Positions 8,073-16,026 of a stretch of 22,172 nucleotides of DNA are shown here, in pieces. Under the pieces are notes generated by a model. It was not told the DNA's origin. It did not search any database and saw only the letters and a program-made list of their open reading frames with translations. The stretch is from Rhodobacteraceae bacterium UBA6273. Lineage in GTDB: Bacteria > Pseudomonadota > Alphaproteobacteria > Rhodobacterales > Rhodobacteraceae. Position 1 is the first letter of the stretch; each line of letters starts with the position of its first letter. A program made the translations under genes and the position numbers. The stretch covers positions 1 to 22,172 of the forward strand of contig DJUV01000290.1 in the NCBI GenBank assembly GCA_002440625.1, written 5' to 3'.

Positions 8073-8713
8073 GGCCGGGTCTCCTCGGGGTCGGTCAGTG
8101 GGGTGTTCAGGATGCGCCCGGCGCCGTCGAGCGCGAGGCGGGCAAGCTCGCCATTGGCGAACAACTCAGGCGCAAGGCAGCCTTCGAGCCAGAGCCCGTC
8201 GATAATTGCCGCGATCTGGCGTGCCTGCCGCGCGGTGTCGCCGCCAAGGGCGAGACCGGCGATGGCGGTTTCAAGAAGGGCGCAGAACCGCAGGTAGCCG
8301 GCACGGTGGATCGCCGCCATCTCCGGATCGTTCCGCACATGGCCGACAAAACCGGCCCAGGCGGAAAGCGAGCGGGCGTCAAGGACCGGCGGACGGCAGT
8401 TCGCGGCGATGAAGCGGGCGAGGCGAAGGGAAGGCGGCGCCTCGGAAGCCGCCTCCTCGGCCGCGCGGGTCATCTCATCGACCAGTGCCTTGTAGGCGGC
8501 GAGGACCAGTGCTTCCTTGGTGGCGAAATGATAGCGGATGAGGCCGTTCGACACGCCCGCCCGCGCCGCGACCTCGCGCACTGTCGCCACCGCGACGCCG
8601 CCATCGGCGACGCAGTCGATGGTCGCGCGGATCAGGTCGGCGCGCCGCGCCTCTTCGGGCGCGCGCTGCCAGACACGCTTCGCGGCACTGTCGGGAAGGG
8701 TGGAATCGGGCAA
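8069..8713 (-). CDS. TetR-family regulator, BetI-like, TTG start
   Basis: This 214-residue regulator has an N-terminal TetR helix-turn-helix (RRADLIRATIDCVADGG, then VREVAARAGVSNGLIRYHFATKEALVLAAY, about residues 24-65) and a C-terminal ligand domain of the BetI type (SAWAGFVGHVRNDPEM, IAAIIDGLWLEG). The start must be TTG at 8711-8713: an in-frame TGA lies five codons upstream, the codons between are not starts, and GGAG sits 6 nt before the TTG. The stop overlaps the aminotransferase start (8069-8072). A palindrome with 8-bp arms lies 22 bp upstream of the start, over the likely promoter. The gene probably represses itself and the aruH/aruI-like genes, relieved by an arginine-derived ligand; the ligand is a guess from context. 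Resemblance to BetI is in fold only; no choline genes are near. Confidence 0.88.
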   Translation of the reverse strand: MPDSTLPDSAAKRVWQRAPEEARRADLIRATIDCVADGGVAVATVREVAARAGVSNGLIRYHFATKEALVLAAYKALVDEMTRAAEEAASEAPPSLRLARFIAANCRPPVLDARSLSAWAGFVGHVRNDPEMAAIHRAGYLRFCALLETAIAGLALGGDTARQARQIAAIIDGLWLEGCLAPELFANGELARLALDGAGRILNTPLTDPEETRP

Positions 8714-8734
8714 GATCGTCTCCGGTCAGGCGAC

Positions 8735-8754
8735 TATTATGCGCATGCATAATA
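8735..8754. promoter_or_regulatory. palindromic operator of the TetR-aruH-aruI operon
   Basis: TATTATGC (8735-8742) and GCATAATA (8747-8754) are perfect inverted 8-bp arms around the centre GCAT. It is the most AT-rich spot in the region, overlaps the -10 box and spacer of the promoter described next, and lies just upstream of a TetR gene. Size and symmetry suit a TetR dimer, so negative autoregulation is the natural reading. Binding itself is inferred. Confidence 0.75.
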
Positions 8755-8764
8755 AGAGGCGCAA
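8736..8764 (-). promoter_or_regulatory. sigma70-like promoter for the TetR-aruH-aruI operon
   Basis: Read on the minus strand, TTGCGC (8764-8759) and CATAAT (8741-8736) are separated by exactly 17 bases. The -10 element and spacer lie within the palindromic operator, so a bound repressor would block polymerase. The predicted leader before the TTG start is only about 15-20 nt. Confidence 0.55.
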
Positions 8765-8840
8765 CCGGAGTCCACCGCCCATTTAGCGGGGGCGGCACCG
8801 GATCGCCGCGTCACCCCCGGAAAAGCCGGAAAGGGTCGAC

Positions 8841-9032
8841 TCAGGCCTGCTTCGGCAGGTCGAGGATGCGGCGGATCTCGCCCGACCGGGTGACGCCGCG
8901 CCGGATGAGGGTTTCGTCCGAGGCATGACCGAGGCGCTGGAACTCGCGCATCTGGTGACGGAGCGCCGTGGCCGAAGTCAGGACGGCAAGAAACGCCGCA
9001 ATTGCCGTGGTGAAAAAGCCGGGGTTGGACAT
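8841..9032 (-). CDS. small DUF1127-like protein with hydrophobic N-terminus
   Basis: This is a 63-residue protein. Residues 5-23 (GFFTTAIAAFLAVLTSATA) are hydrophobic and could be a membrane or signal-like helix. The C-terminal half, with MREFQRLGHASDETLIRRGVTRS then IRRIL, follows the DUF1127/YjiS pattern (arginine-rich helix, S-D-x-x-L, G-x-T-R, I). The role of DUF1127 proteins is poorly defined; in Alphaproteobacteria some have been linked to RNA, phosphate or stress responses. The ATG at 9030-9032 is chosen because AAAGGA lies 7 nt upstream; an in-frame ATG at 9050 is an alternative. The neighbour upstream on the same strand is another small gene 125 bp away. Probably real given the motif and the ribosome-binding site. 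Confidence 0.68.
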   Translation of the reverse strand: MSNPGFFTTAIAAFLAVLTSATALRHQMREFQRLGHASDETLIRRGVTRSGEIRRILDLPKQA

Positions 9033-9095
9033 CGGATATCCTTTCGCAAGTCGCATCTTCTCTTGCATGGATAGCTGTGCCTCTCCGCGGGGCGG

Positions 9096-9109
9096 CGCAA
9101 GCTCTTGCG
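9096..9109. repeat. perfect short palindrome between two small minus-strand genes
   Basis: CGCAAG and CTTGCG flank CT. The half-site CGCAAG recurs at 9046-9051. It lies 64 bp upstream of the DUF1127-like start, so it may be a regulatory site, or a short hairpin after the 109-residue gene; there is no T-run. Function is unknown. Confidence 0.3.
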
Positions 9110-9157
9110 GGGAATGCCGGATGTGCGTCCGGCGCATGGGTCGCGTCGCGTGTGCGG

Positions 9158-9487
9158 CTATCTCGGTCCCATACCCGGCCCGCGCCGGGCGAGGCGGAGG
9201 ACATTGGACTTGGTACGGCGACGGACCGGATCAAGCGCCGCCTGAGCGATGGCGGTTGGGCTTTCCCCCGCAGCCATGGCGCGACCGGCGGCCCGGGCAG
9301 AGGCCTGTGCGGCATGGGTCTTTTCCCGGACCATCCGGCTTTTCTCGGAGGCTGAGACGTTCCAGAACCCGGCAAGACCGCAGACCCGCATGAAGATCAC
9401 CATGTTGGCCTCGGCTAGCATCATCGTCATCTGCGCCGAAAGCTGCACAAACTCCAGTCCGGTCTCGAGTGGGCCTTGGTTGCGCAT
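9158..9487 (-). CDS. small conserved phasin-like protein of unknown function
   Basis: This 109-residue protein has no signal peptide. Its N-terminal half is methionine-rich and amphipathic (VQLSAQMTMMLAEANMVIFM), followed by W-N-V-S-A-S-E then KSRMVREKTHAAQASARAA and a basic tail (PVRRRTKSNVLRLARRGPG). I recognise the pattern as a family common in Rhodobacteraceae, which I recall being given unrelated automatic names. The 'E..RMV.EK..A' helix resembles phasins, the proteins that coat polyhydroxyalkanoate granules, so a granule- or surface-binding role is a reasonable guess but unproven. The ATG at 9485-9487 has AGGGAT about 8 nt upstream. It lies beside, and divergent from, the glycogen operon. 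The base composition fits its neighbours. Confidence 0.7.
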   Translation of the reverse strand: MRNQGPLETGLEFVQLSAQMTMMLAEANMVIFMRVCGLAGFWNVSASEKSRMVREKTHAAQASARAAGRAMAAGESPTAIAQAALDPVRRRTKSNVLRLARRGPGMGPR

Positions 9488-9785
9488 CGGAATATCCCTG
9501 TCGCTTCGGTGTTGACGCTACGGACGCTGCATCCGCCCGGTCGGAGGACCGCCCGCAGGCTGCCGCGCCACCATGACAGCGAAAGCCGTCAGGCGCCACC
9601 CCGGGCCATCTGCGCCCCGTCGTGACGCTTCGGAAAGGCCGTCCGGGCCGGTCATCCGGCGCGGGCAGAATCACGCCACAGGCACCTCGCCGCCGCCTGA
9701 CTGAAGGACTTTCTTGGACAGAACCGGGGCGCGGCACGCACCGGATCGCAACCGAACCCGCGCCGCGCGGAGAGGTGCAAGCTTT

Positions 9786-9799
9786 CAAAGCGCTTGCAG
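9786..9799 (+). promoter_or_regulatory. LacI-type operator-like site 1 upstream of glgP
   Basis: CAAAGCGCTTGCAG with the palindromic core AAGCGCTT, a CG-centred pattern typical of LacI-family (including CcpA/cre-like) operators. The same 14 bases recur exactly at 9983. It lies 309 bp before the glgP start. GCAAGC (9777-9782) also forms an inverted repeat with GCTTGC (9792-9797). No LacI gene is in the window. Confidence 0.5.
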
Positions 9800-9915
9800 G
9801 ATTGCGGCCCCGAGGCCCCCTTGCCCCGCCCGACAGAGTTTCGCATCGTGCCGCCGGATCGCTTCCTCGTGCCGACAAACAGGCAAATACGCCCGCTACG
9901 GCGGCATTCGGCCTG

Positions 9916-9926
9916 CAAAGCGCCTG
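9916..9926 (+). promoter_or_regulatory. weak third copy of the LacI-type operator-like site
   Basis: CAAAGCGCCTG differs from the first 11 bases of the two exact copies by one base (C for T). The change breaks the right half of the AAGCGCTT core, so binding would be weaker. It lies 130 bp after site 1 and 67 bp before site 2. Confidence 0.25.
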
Positions 9927-9982
9927 TTCCGCCGAAGAACAGGGCTTCACAGCCGCACGGGCGCATGCAACGATCCGGCTTC

Positions 9983-9996
9983 CAAAGCGCTTGCAG
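9983..9996 (+). promoter_or_regulatory. LacI-type operator-like site 2 upstream of glgP
   Basis: CAAAGCGCTTGCAG, identical to site 1 and 197 bp after it, ending 111 bp before the glgP start. It is the copy closest to the operon and the likelier one to overlap a promoter. Two identical sites at this spacing would allow DNA looping by a tetrameric LacI-family repressor. Confidence 0.5.
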
Positions 9997-10107
9997 AGAT
10001 GATAGCGGTAACATGGAAGAGCAGAACGGCCCGTTCGCTGGTGATCCGACGAAGACGGATTCGCGACGATCCCCGGCCCGCCCGTTGCCGCCTGACGGAG
10101 TAGAGAC

Positions 10108-12510
10108 TTGAAAGACATGACCGCGCAGCCGCTCAGCAAGGACGTCTTGCGCGCAGACATCCTGCGCCACCTGACCTACACGCTCGGCAAGGACGCCGAC
10201 CACGCCTCCCATTACGACTGGCGCATGGCGCTGTCCTTCGCGATCCGTGACCGCATCGTCGGGCCGTGGTTCACCTCGACCCGCCGCACCTGGGCAGAAG
10301 AACGCAAGCGCGTCTACTACCTGTCGATGGAGTTCCTGATCGGCCGTATCCTTGAGGATGCGACGATCAACCTTGGCCTGCGCGACATGGCGGCGGAAGT
10401 CCTTGCCGAAGCGGGTCAGGATTTCGCCGTTCTCGCCGGAGAGGAACCGGATGCAGCGCTTGGCAATGGTGGGCTCGGCCGGCTTGCCGCCTGCTACATG
10501 GAAAGCATGGCCACGGTCGGCTGCCCCGCCTATGGCTACGGCATCCGCTACGAGCATGGCCTCTTCCGCCAGCGCTTCGAAGGCGGCATGCAGGTCGAGG
10601 CGGCCGAGGACTGGCTGACCCAGCGCAACCCTTGGGAATTCGAACGCCCCGAAAGCGCCTATACCATCGGCTTCAAGGGCGAAGTCGTGGAAAAGGGCGG
10701 CAAGTCCGCCTGGACGCCGGGCGAAACCGTCATCGCCTCGGCCTATGACACGCCGGTTGTCGGCTGGCAGGGACAATGGGCCAATACGCTCAGGCTCTGG
10801 GGCGCGAAGCCGACGCAGCTATTCGACCTCGCGCGGTTCAACCGCGGCGACTACACCGCCGCCGCCGAACCCGAAACGCTGGCGCGCACCATCAGCCGGG
10901 TGCTTTACCCTGAGGATACGACCTATCAGGGCAAGGAACTGCGGCTGAAGCAGGAGTTCTTCCTGACCTCGGCGGCAATCCAGGACATCCTGCGGCGCTA
11001 TCTGAAGAACCATTCGGACCTGCGCGACCTGCCGAAACATGTCGCGATCCAGATGAACGACACCCACCCGGCGCTTGCCGGCCCGGAACTGATCCGGCTC
11101 CTGACAGACGCGCATGGCATCGCCTTCGACGAGGCGGCGGACATCGCCCAGGCCTGCCTCGGCTACACCAACCACACGCTTCTGCCCGAGGCGCTGGAAC
11201 GCTGGTCGACCTGGCTCGTCGGCAGCATCCTGCCGCGCCACATGCAGATCATCGAGCGTCTCGACGCGCGGCATCTGGCCCAGAACCCGACCCGCCCGCA
11301 TTACGTCGGCATCGTGAAGCATCACGAGGTGCGGATGGGCGAACTGGCCTTCATCACCGCACATCGGGTGAACGGGGTTTCGGCGCTGCATTCGGAACTG
11401 GTCAAGGACCGGCTCTTCCCGGAACTGAACGCGCTGCATCCGGGCCGCATCGTCAACCAGACCAACGGCGTCACGCCGCGCCGCTGGCTTCGCATGGCCA
11501 ACCCGGCGCTGTCGTCGCTCATCACCGAAACCATCGGCGCGGGCTGGGAAAGCGATCTCGACCGGCTCAGGGAGCTTGAGCCGCATATCGAGGACAAGGG
11601 CTTTCGCGATGCCTTCGCCACAGCGAAGCGAACCAACAAGGCGGCGACATCGAACTGGATCAGGGACACGACCGGCATCACCGTCAGCCCGGACGCGCTG
11701 TTCGACGTGCAGGTGAAGCGCTTCCACGAATACAAACGCCAGCTTCTGAACATCCTCCAAACCATCGACGAATGGCACCAGATCCGCGAAAACCCGAACG
11801 GCAACCATGTGCCGCGCGTGAAGATTTTCGGCGGCAAGGCGGCACCGGGTTATGCGGTGGCGAAGGAAATCATCCACCTTATCAACGACGTGGGCGCGGT
11901 CATCAACAGTGATCCGGCGGTCGGCGATCTTCTGAAGGTGGTCTATCCGGCGAACTACAACGTCTCGATGGCCGAACGGCTGATCCCGGCGGCGGACCTC
12001 TCGGAACAGATTTCGACGGCGGGCAAGGAAGCCTCGGGCACCGGCAACATGAAGCTGTCGCTGAACGGTGCCCTGACCATCGGCACGCTCGACGGCGCCA
12101 ATGTGGAAATCCGCGAGGAAGTCGGGGCCGAGAATTTCTTCCTCTTCGGCCTCACGGCCGGCGAGGTGGAAGAGCGGCGCAAGGATGTCGAACATGCCCG
12201 TCATGCGATCACGGCGAGCCAGTCGCTGCAGGACGTCCTCCAGATGATCGCCGAGGGCCGCTTCAGCCCGACGCAGCGCGACCGCTATCACGGTGTCGTC
12301 GACCGGCTCTGGAACCACGACTACTTCCTCGTGACCTCCGACTATGCCTCATACGTCGCCGAACAGGGCGAGGTCGACCGTACTTACCGCGATGCCGACG
12401 ACTGGACGCGGAAGGCCGCGCTCAACACCGCGCGGATGGGGTATTTTTCGTCCGACCGGGCGATCCGGGGGTACATGAAGGACATCTGGGACATCGGCTC
12501 GGCACTCTAG
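10108..12510 (+). CDS. glgP: glycogen/maltodextrin phosphorylase, TTG start
   Basis: This 800-residue GT35 phosphorylase releases glucose-1-phosphate from the non-reducing ends of glycogen with inorganic phosphate. Seen: RVYYLSMEFLIGR near the N-terminus, ALGNGGLGRLAACYMESMAT, the VAIQMNDTHPALAGPEL block, HTLLPEALE, FDVQVKRFHEYKRQLLN and the PLP site EASGTGNMKLSLNGAL with the Schiff-base lysine K649. Length matches bacterial GlgP/MalP (about 800). TTG at 10108 is taken as the start: GGAG lies 7 nt before it, an in-frame TGA lies five codons upstream, and the alternative ATG at 10117 would sit 16 nt from that GGAG. It is the first gene of the operon, 10 bp before glgB, and behind a long leader with operator-like repeats. 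Confidence 0.96.
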   Translation: MKDMTAQPLSKDVLRADILRHLTYTLGKDADHASHYDWRMALSFAIRDRIVGPWFTSTRRTWAEERKRVYYLSMEFLIGRILEDATINLGLRDMAAEVLAEAGQDFAVLAGEEPDAALGNGGLGRLAACYMESMATVGCPAYGYGIRYEHGLFRQRFEGGMQVEAAEDWLTQRNPWEFERPESAYTIGFKGEVVEKGGKSAWTPGETVIASAYDTPVVGWQGQWANTLRLWGAKPTQLFDLARFNRGDYTAAAEPETLARTISRVLYPEDTTYQGKELRLKQEFFLTSAAIQDILRRYLKNHSDLRDLPKHVAIQMNDTHPALAGPELIRLLTDAHGIAFDEAADIAQACLGYTNHTLLPEALERWSTWLVGSILPRHMQIIERLDARHLAQNPTRPHYVGIVKHHEVRMGELAFITAHRVNGVSALHSELVKDRLFPELNALHPGRIVNQTNGVTPRRWLRMANPALSSLITETIGAGWESDLDRLRELEPHIEDKGFRDAFATAKRTNKAATSNWIRDTTGITVSPDALFDVQVKRFHEYKRQLLNILQTIDEWHQIRENPNGNHVPRVKIFGGKAAPGYAVAKEIIHLINDVGAVINSDPAVGDLLKVVYPANYNVSMAERLIPAADLSEQISTAGKEASGTGNMKLSLNGALTIGTLDGANVEIREEVGAENFFLFGLTAGEVEERRKDVEHARHAITASQSLQDVLQMIAEGRFSPTQRDRYHGVVDRLWNHDYFLVTSDYASYVAEQGEVDRTYRDADDWTRKAALNTARMGYFSSDRAIRGYMKDIWDIGSAL

Positions 12511-12520
12511 GGGGGACATC

Positions 12521-14716
12521 ATGGCGCGCAAGGCGACGGTGAAGGATGCAGTGACCCTGCCCGAGGCAGAGGCGCTGGCGCTGGCCGAAGGCCGGCATGG
12601 CGATCCCTTTTCGGCTCTCGGGCCGCATGGCGACGTGGCCCGGGCGGTCATACCGCATATCGCGCGGCTCTGGCTCGTGCAGGGCCGGGCGAAGCCTGTC
12701 GAGATGCTGCGCCATCCCGATCATGGCGAGATCTTCGAAGGTCCGGTGAAGGCCGACAAACCCTACCGCTTCCGCGCCGAAGCGGAGGATGGCACCGTCT
12801 GGGACTTCGAGGACCCCTACAGGTTCGGCCCGGTTCTGGGCCAGATCGACGAATACCTGATCGGCGAGGGCAGCCACCGCCGGCTATGGCAGAAGCTTGG
12901 CGCCCATCTCATCACGCATGAAGGCAGCGACGGCGTTCATTTCGCCGTCTGGGCGCCGAATGCCGAACGGGTTTCCGTTGTCGGCGATTTCAATGCCTGG
13001 GACGGGCGGCGCCACCCGATGCGGCGGCGCGGGGCGACAGGCGTGTGGGAGGTCTTCCTGCCCGGCCTCGGCGAAGGCACGATCTACAAATACGAGATCC
13101 GCGGGCAGGGCGGCCATATCGGCCCGCTGAAGGCCGATCCGGTCGGCTTCGGCAGCGAACACCCGCCGCGCACAGGCTCGGTCGTGCGCCGCCCCGGCGC
13201 GCCGAAATGGACCGATGGCGACTGGATGGCGACGCGGGCGCAGGCCAATTCCGTCGATGCACCAATCTCAGTCTACGAGGTGCATCTCGGTAGCTGGCGG
13301 CGGACGGATAACGGCGAAAGGCCGCTCTCCTACCTCGAGCTTGCCGACGAGCTTGTCGACTATGCGCTCTGGATGGGCTTCACCCATCTGGAACTCTTGC
13401 CGGTGTCCGAACATCCCTTCGACGGCTCCTGGGGCTATCAACCCGTTGGCATGTATGCCCCCACGATCCGCTATGGCACACCGGCCGAGTTTTCGGCCTT
13501 CGTCGATGCGGCGCATCGCAAAGGGCTTGGCATTCTCTTCGACTGGGTGCCTGGCCATTTCCCGACCGATCCGCATGGGCTTGGCCGCTTCGACGGCACC
13601 CCGCTTTACGAACATGCCGATCCGAAGGAGGGGTTCCATATCGACTGGAACACCCTGATCTACAACTACGGCCGCGCCGAGGTGAAGAACTATCTCATGG
13701 CCAACGCCTTGTATTGGCTTGAGGAATACCATCTCGACGGGCTTCGCGTCGATGCCGTCGCCTCGATGCTCTACCGCGACTATTCGCGGAAAGAAGGCGA
13801 ATGGGTGCCAAACGTCCACGGCGGGCGTGAGAATTACGAGGCGATCGCGGTCCTGCAGGACGTCAACACCTTCGCCTATGCCGAATGCCCCGGCATCATG
13901 ACGGCGGCCGAGGAATCGACGGCGTTCCCGGGTGTCTCGCGCCCAGTCGATACCGGCGGTCTTGGCTTTGGTTTCAAGTGGAACATGGGTTGGATGAACG
14001 ACACCCTGTCCTACATCCAGAAGGAACCGATCTTCCGCCAGTATCACCACAACCAGATGACCTTCGGTCTGGCCTATGCCTGGACCGAAAACTTCATCCT
14101 GCCGATCAGCCATGACGAGGTGGTGCATGGCAAGGGCTCCATGCTTGGCAAGATGCCGGGCACGCCTTGGGAGAAGTTCGCGAACCTGCGCGCCTATTAC
14201 GGCTTCATGTGGGGCCATCCCGGCAAGAAGCTTCTGTTCATGGGCCAGGAGTTTGCCCAAGGCGCCGAATGGAACCATAACAAGAGCCTTGACTGGCATC
14301 AGGCGAACGATCCGCAGCACAAGGGCATCCAGTCGCTCGTCCGCGACCTTAATCTGCTCTACCGGCTCAACCCCGCGCTGCACGTCAACGACTGCCGGCC
14401 CGAAGGTTTCGACTGGCTTGAGGTCAACGATGCCGAAAACTCGGTCTTCGCCTTCGTGCGGAAGGGCAAGAAGGGCGATCCGATGATCGTGGTCGCGGCG
14501 AATTTCACGCCCGTCGAACGCGGCGCCTACCGTCTTGGCTTCCCGGCGGCGGGAAACTGGGAAGAGGTGATGAATACCGACGCATCGGTCTATGGCGGCG
14601 GCAACCGGGGCAATCTCGGCGGCGTCACGACCGAAGCGAAGGGCTGGCACAATCAGGCACAGTCGGCGGCAGTGGTGCTGCCGCCTTTGTCCGTGGTCAT
14701 GTTCCGTCAGGCATAA
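12521..14716 (+). CDS. glgB: 1,4-alpha-glucan branching enzyme (GH13)
   Basis: This 731-residue enzyme transfers alpha-1,4 chains to alpha-1,6 positions on growing glycogen. Domains: an N-terminal N1 module ([12 protein letters not shown]), a CBM48 module around [29 protein letters not shown], then the GH13 barrel and a C-terminal beta domain. Catalytic residues by comparison with E. coli GlgB (D405, E458, D526) are D411 in [16 protein letters not shown]464 in [16 protein letters not shown] and D532 in [14 protein letters not shown]; the constant offset of six residues supports a full-length, colinear protein. A GGGGGA motif precedes the ATG, which lies 10 bp after glgP. Nothing is missing or odd. 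Confidence 0.97.
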   Translation: MARKATVKDAVTLPEAEALALAEGRHGDPFSALGPHGDVARAVIPHIARLWLVQGRAKPVEMLRHPDHGEIFEGPVKADKPYRFRAEAEDGTVWDFEDPYRFGPVLGQIDEYLIGEGSHRRLWQKLGAHLITHEGSDGVHFAVWAPNAERVSVVGDFNAWDGRRHPMRRRGATGVWEVFLPGLGEGTIYKYEIRGQGGHIGPLKADPVGFGSEHPPRTGSVVRRPGAPKWTDGDWMATRAQANSVDAPISVYEVHLGSWRRTDNGERPLSYLELADELVDYALWMGFTHLELLPVSEHPFDGSWGYQPVGMYAPTIRYGTPAEFSAFVDAAHRKGLGILFDWVPGHFPTDPHGLGRFDGTPLYEHADPKEGFHIDWNTLIYNYGRAEVKNYLMANALYWLEEYHLDGLRVDAVASMLYRDYSRKEGEWVPNVHGGRENYEAIAVLQDVNTFAYAECPGIMTAAEESTAFPGVSRPVDTGGLGFGFKWNMGWMNDTLSYIQKEPIFRQYHHNQMTFGLAYAWTENFILPISHDEVVHGKGSMLGKMPGTPWEKFANLRAYYGFMWGHPGKKLLFMGQEFAQGAEWNHNKSLDWHQANDPQHKGIQSLVRDLNLLYRLNPALHVNDCRPEGFDWLEVNDAENSVFAFVRKGKKGDPMIVVAANFTPVERGAYRLGFPAAGNWEEVMNTDASVYGGGNRGNLGGVTTEAKGWHNQAQSAAVVLPPLSVVMFRQA

Positions 14717-14744
14717 GCGCCGGCGGTTTCGAGGGAGGAAAGAA

Positions 14745-16016
14745 ATGCAGCCACAACCGAACCAGCGCCTGTCGTCGCAGGCCATGGCCTTCGTCCTTGC
14801 CGGCGGGCGGGGCAGCCGCCTGAAGGAGCTGACAGACAAGCGCGCCAAGCCCGCGGTCTACTTCGGCGGCAAGACGCGGATCATCGACTTCGCGCTGTCG
14901 AACGCGCTGAATTCCGGCATCCGCAAGATGGCCATTGCGACCCAGTACAAGGCGCATTCGCTCATCCGGCACATGCAGCGCGGCTGGGGCTTCTTCCGGG
15001 CGGAGCGGAACGAATATCTCGACATCCTGCCCGCCTCGCAGCGCGTGGATGAGTCGAAGTGGTATCTCGGCACCGCCGATGCGGTGACCCAGAACATCGA
15101 CATCGTCGACAGCTACGGGATCAAGTACGTGGTCATCCTCGCCGGCGACCACATCTACAAGATGGATTACGAGATCATGCTGCGCCAGCATGTCGATACC
15201 GGCGCCGACGTGACCATCGGCTGCCTGACCGTGCCGCGGATGGAAGCCGTGGCCTTCGGCGTCATGCATGTCGACAAGAACGCCCGCATTACCGACTTTC
15301 TTGAAAAGCCGAAAAACCCGCCCTCGATCCCCGGCGACCCGGATAACGCGCTGGCCTCGATGGGGATCTATGTCTTCAACTGGGACTTCCTGCGCGACCT
15401 TCTCATCAAGGATGCCGAGGACCCGAATTCCAGCCACGACTTCGGCCATGACATCATCCCCGACATCGTGAAGAACGGCAAAGCCATCGCGCACCGCTTC
15501 TCGGACAGCTGCGTCCGGTCGAGCCTTGAGGAAGAGCCCTACTGGCGCGACGTGGGAACGGTGGATGCCTTCTGGCAGGCCAATATCGACCTCACGGACT
15601 TCATCCCCAAACTCGACCTCTACGACAACTCCTGGCCGATCTGGACCTATGCGGAGATCGTGCCGCCGGCGAAGTTCATCCATGACGAGGACGGGCGGCG
15701 CGGTTCCGCCGTGTCGTCGCTGGTCTCGGGGGATTGCATCGTTTCCGGCTCCGAGGTCAGGAATTCGCTTCTCTTCACCGGGGTCCGGTCGCATTCCTTC
15801 TCGCTTCTCGACAATGCGGTGGTGCTTCCCTACGTCACCGTCAACCGCAAGGCGGAACTGAAGAACTGCGTCATCGACCGCGGCGTCATCATCCCCGAAG
15901 GGCTTGTCGTCGGGCAGGACCCGGTCGAGGATGCGAAGTGGTTCCGCCGCGAAGACTCAGGCGTCGTCCTCATCACACAGGACATGCTCGACCGGCGTGC
16001 GGCGGCGAAAGGCTAG
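14745..16016 (+). CDS. glgC: glucose-1-phosphate adenylyltransferase (ADP-glucose pyrophosphorylase)
   Basis: This 423-residue enzyme makes ADP-glucose from ATP and glucose-1-phosphate, the committed step of bacterial glycogen synthesis. Seen: the nucleotide loop [20 protein letters not shown] (17-36), [32 protein letters not shown], the catalytic-aspartate strand [15 protein letters not shown], the sugar-phosphate motif [16 protein letters not shown], and a C-terminal left-handed beta-helix. Regulation by glycolytic intermediates is known for the family; which ones act here cannot be read by eye. The ATG at 14745 has GGGAGG about 8 nt upstream; an in-frame start at 14592 lies inside glgB and is rejected. 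It is 28 bp from glgB and 10 bp from glgA. Confidence 0.97.
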   Translation: MQPQPNQRLSSQAMAFVLAGGRGSRLKELTDKRAKPAVYFGGKTRIIDFALSNALNSGIRKMAIATQYKAHSLIRHMQRGWGFFRAERNEYLDILPASQRVDESKWYLGTADAVTQNIDIVDSYGIKYVVILAGDHIYKMDYEIMLRQHVDTGADVTIGCLTVPRMEAVAFGVMHVDKNARITDFLEKPKNPPSIPGDPDNALASMGIYVFNWDFLRDLLIKDAEDPNSSHDFGHDIIPDIVKNGKAIAHRFSDSCVRSSLEEEPYWRDVGTVDAFWQANIDLTDFIPKLDLYDNSWPIWTYAEIVPPAKFIHDEDGRRGSAVSSLVSGDCIVSGSEVRNSLLFTGVRSHSFSLLDNAVVLPYVTVNRKAELKNCVIDRGVIIPEGLVVGQDPVEDAKWFRREDSGVVLITQDMLDRRAAAKG

Positions 16017-16026
16017 GAGCCGGGCA

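Larger units (their letters stand above)
9488..10107. other. 620-bp non-coding divergent region upstream of the glycogen operon
   Basis: I see no credible gene on either strand here: the open frames are arginine/proline/cysteine-rich and carry no motif. The region holds the control signals of the minus-strand phasin-like gene and of the glycogen operon. Three related LacI-type operator-like sequences lie at 9786, 9916 and 9983 (listed separately). No clear -35/-10 pair could be fixed. If transcription starts near the last operator, the glgP leader would be about 80-110 nt. Unusual length for such a compact locus suggests complex regulation; a small RNA cannot be excluded. Confidence 0.6.

Noticed and set aside
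8775..8795. CCGCCC...GGGCGG stem between the TetR promoter and the DUF1127-like gene
   Set aside because: Only 6 bp with a 9-nt loop and no T-run; in DNA of this composition such pairs are frequent, so it was not listed as a terminator.
9231..10160. 309-codon minus-strand frame across the glgP leader
   Set aside because: It overlaps the phasin-like gene in another frame and reads as C/R/P/S-rich noise with no motif; the leader is better explained as regulatory DNA.
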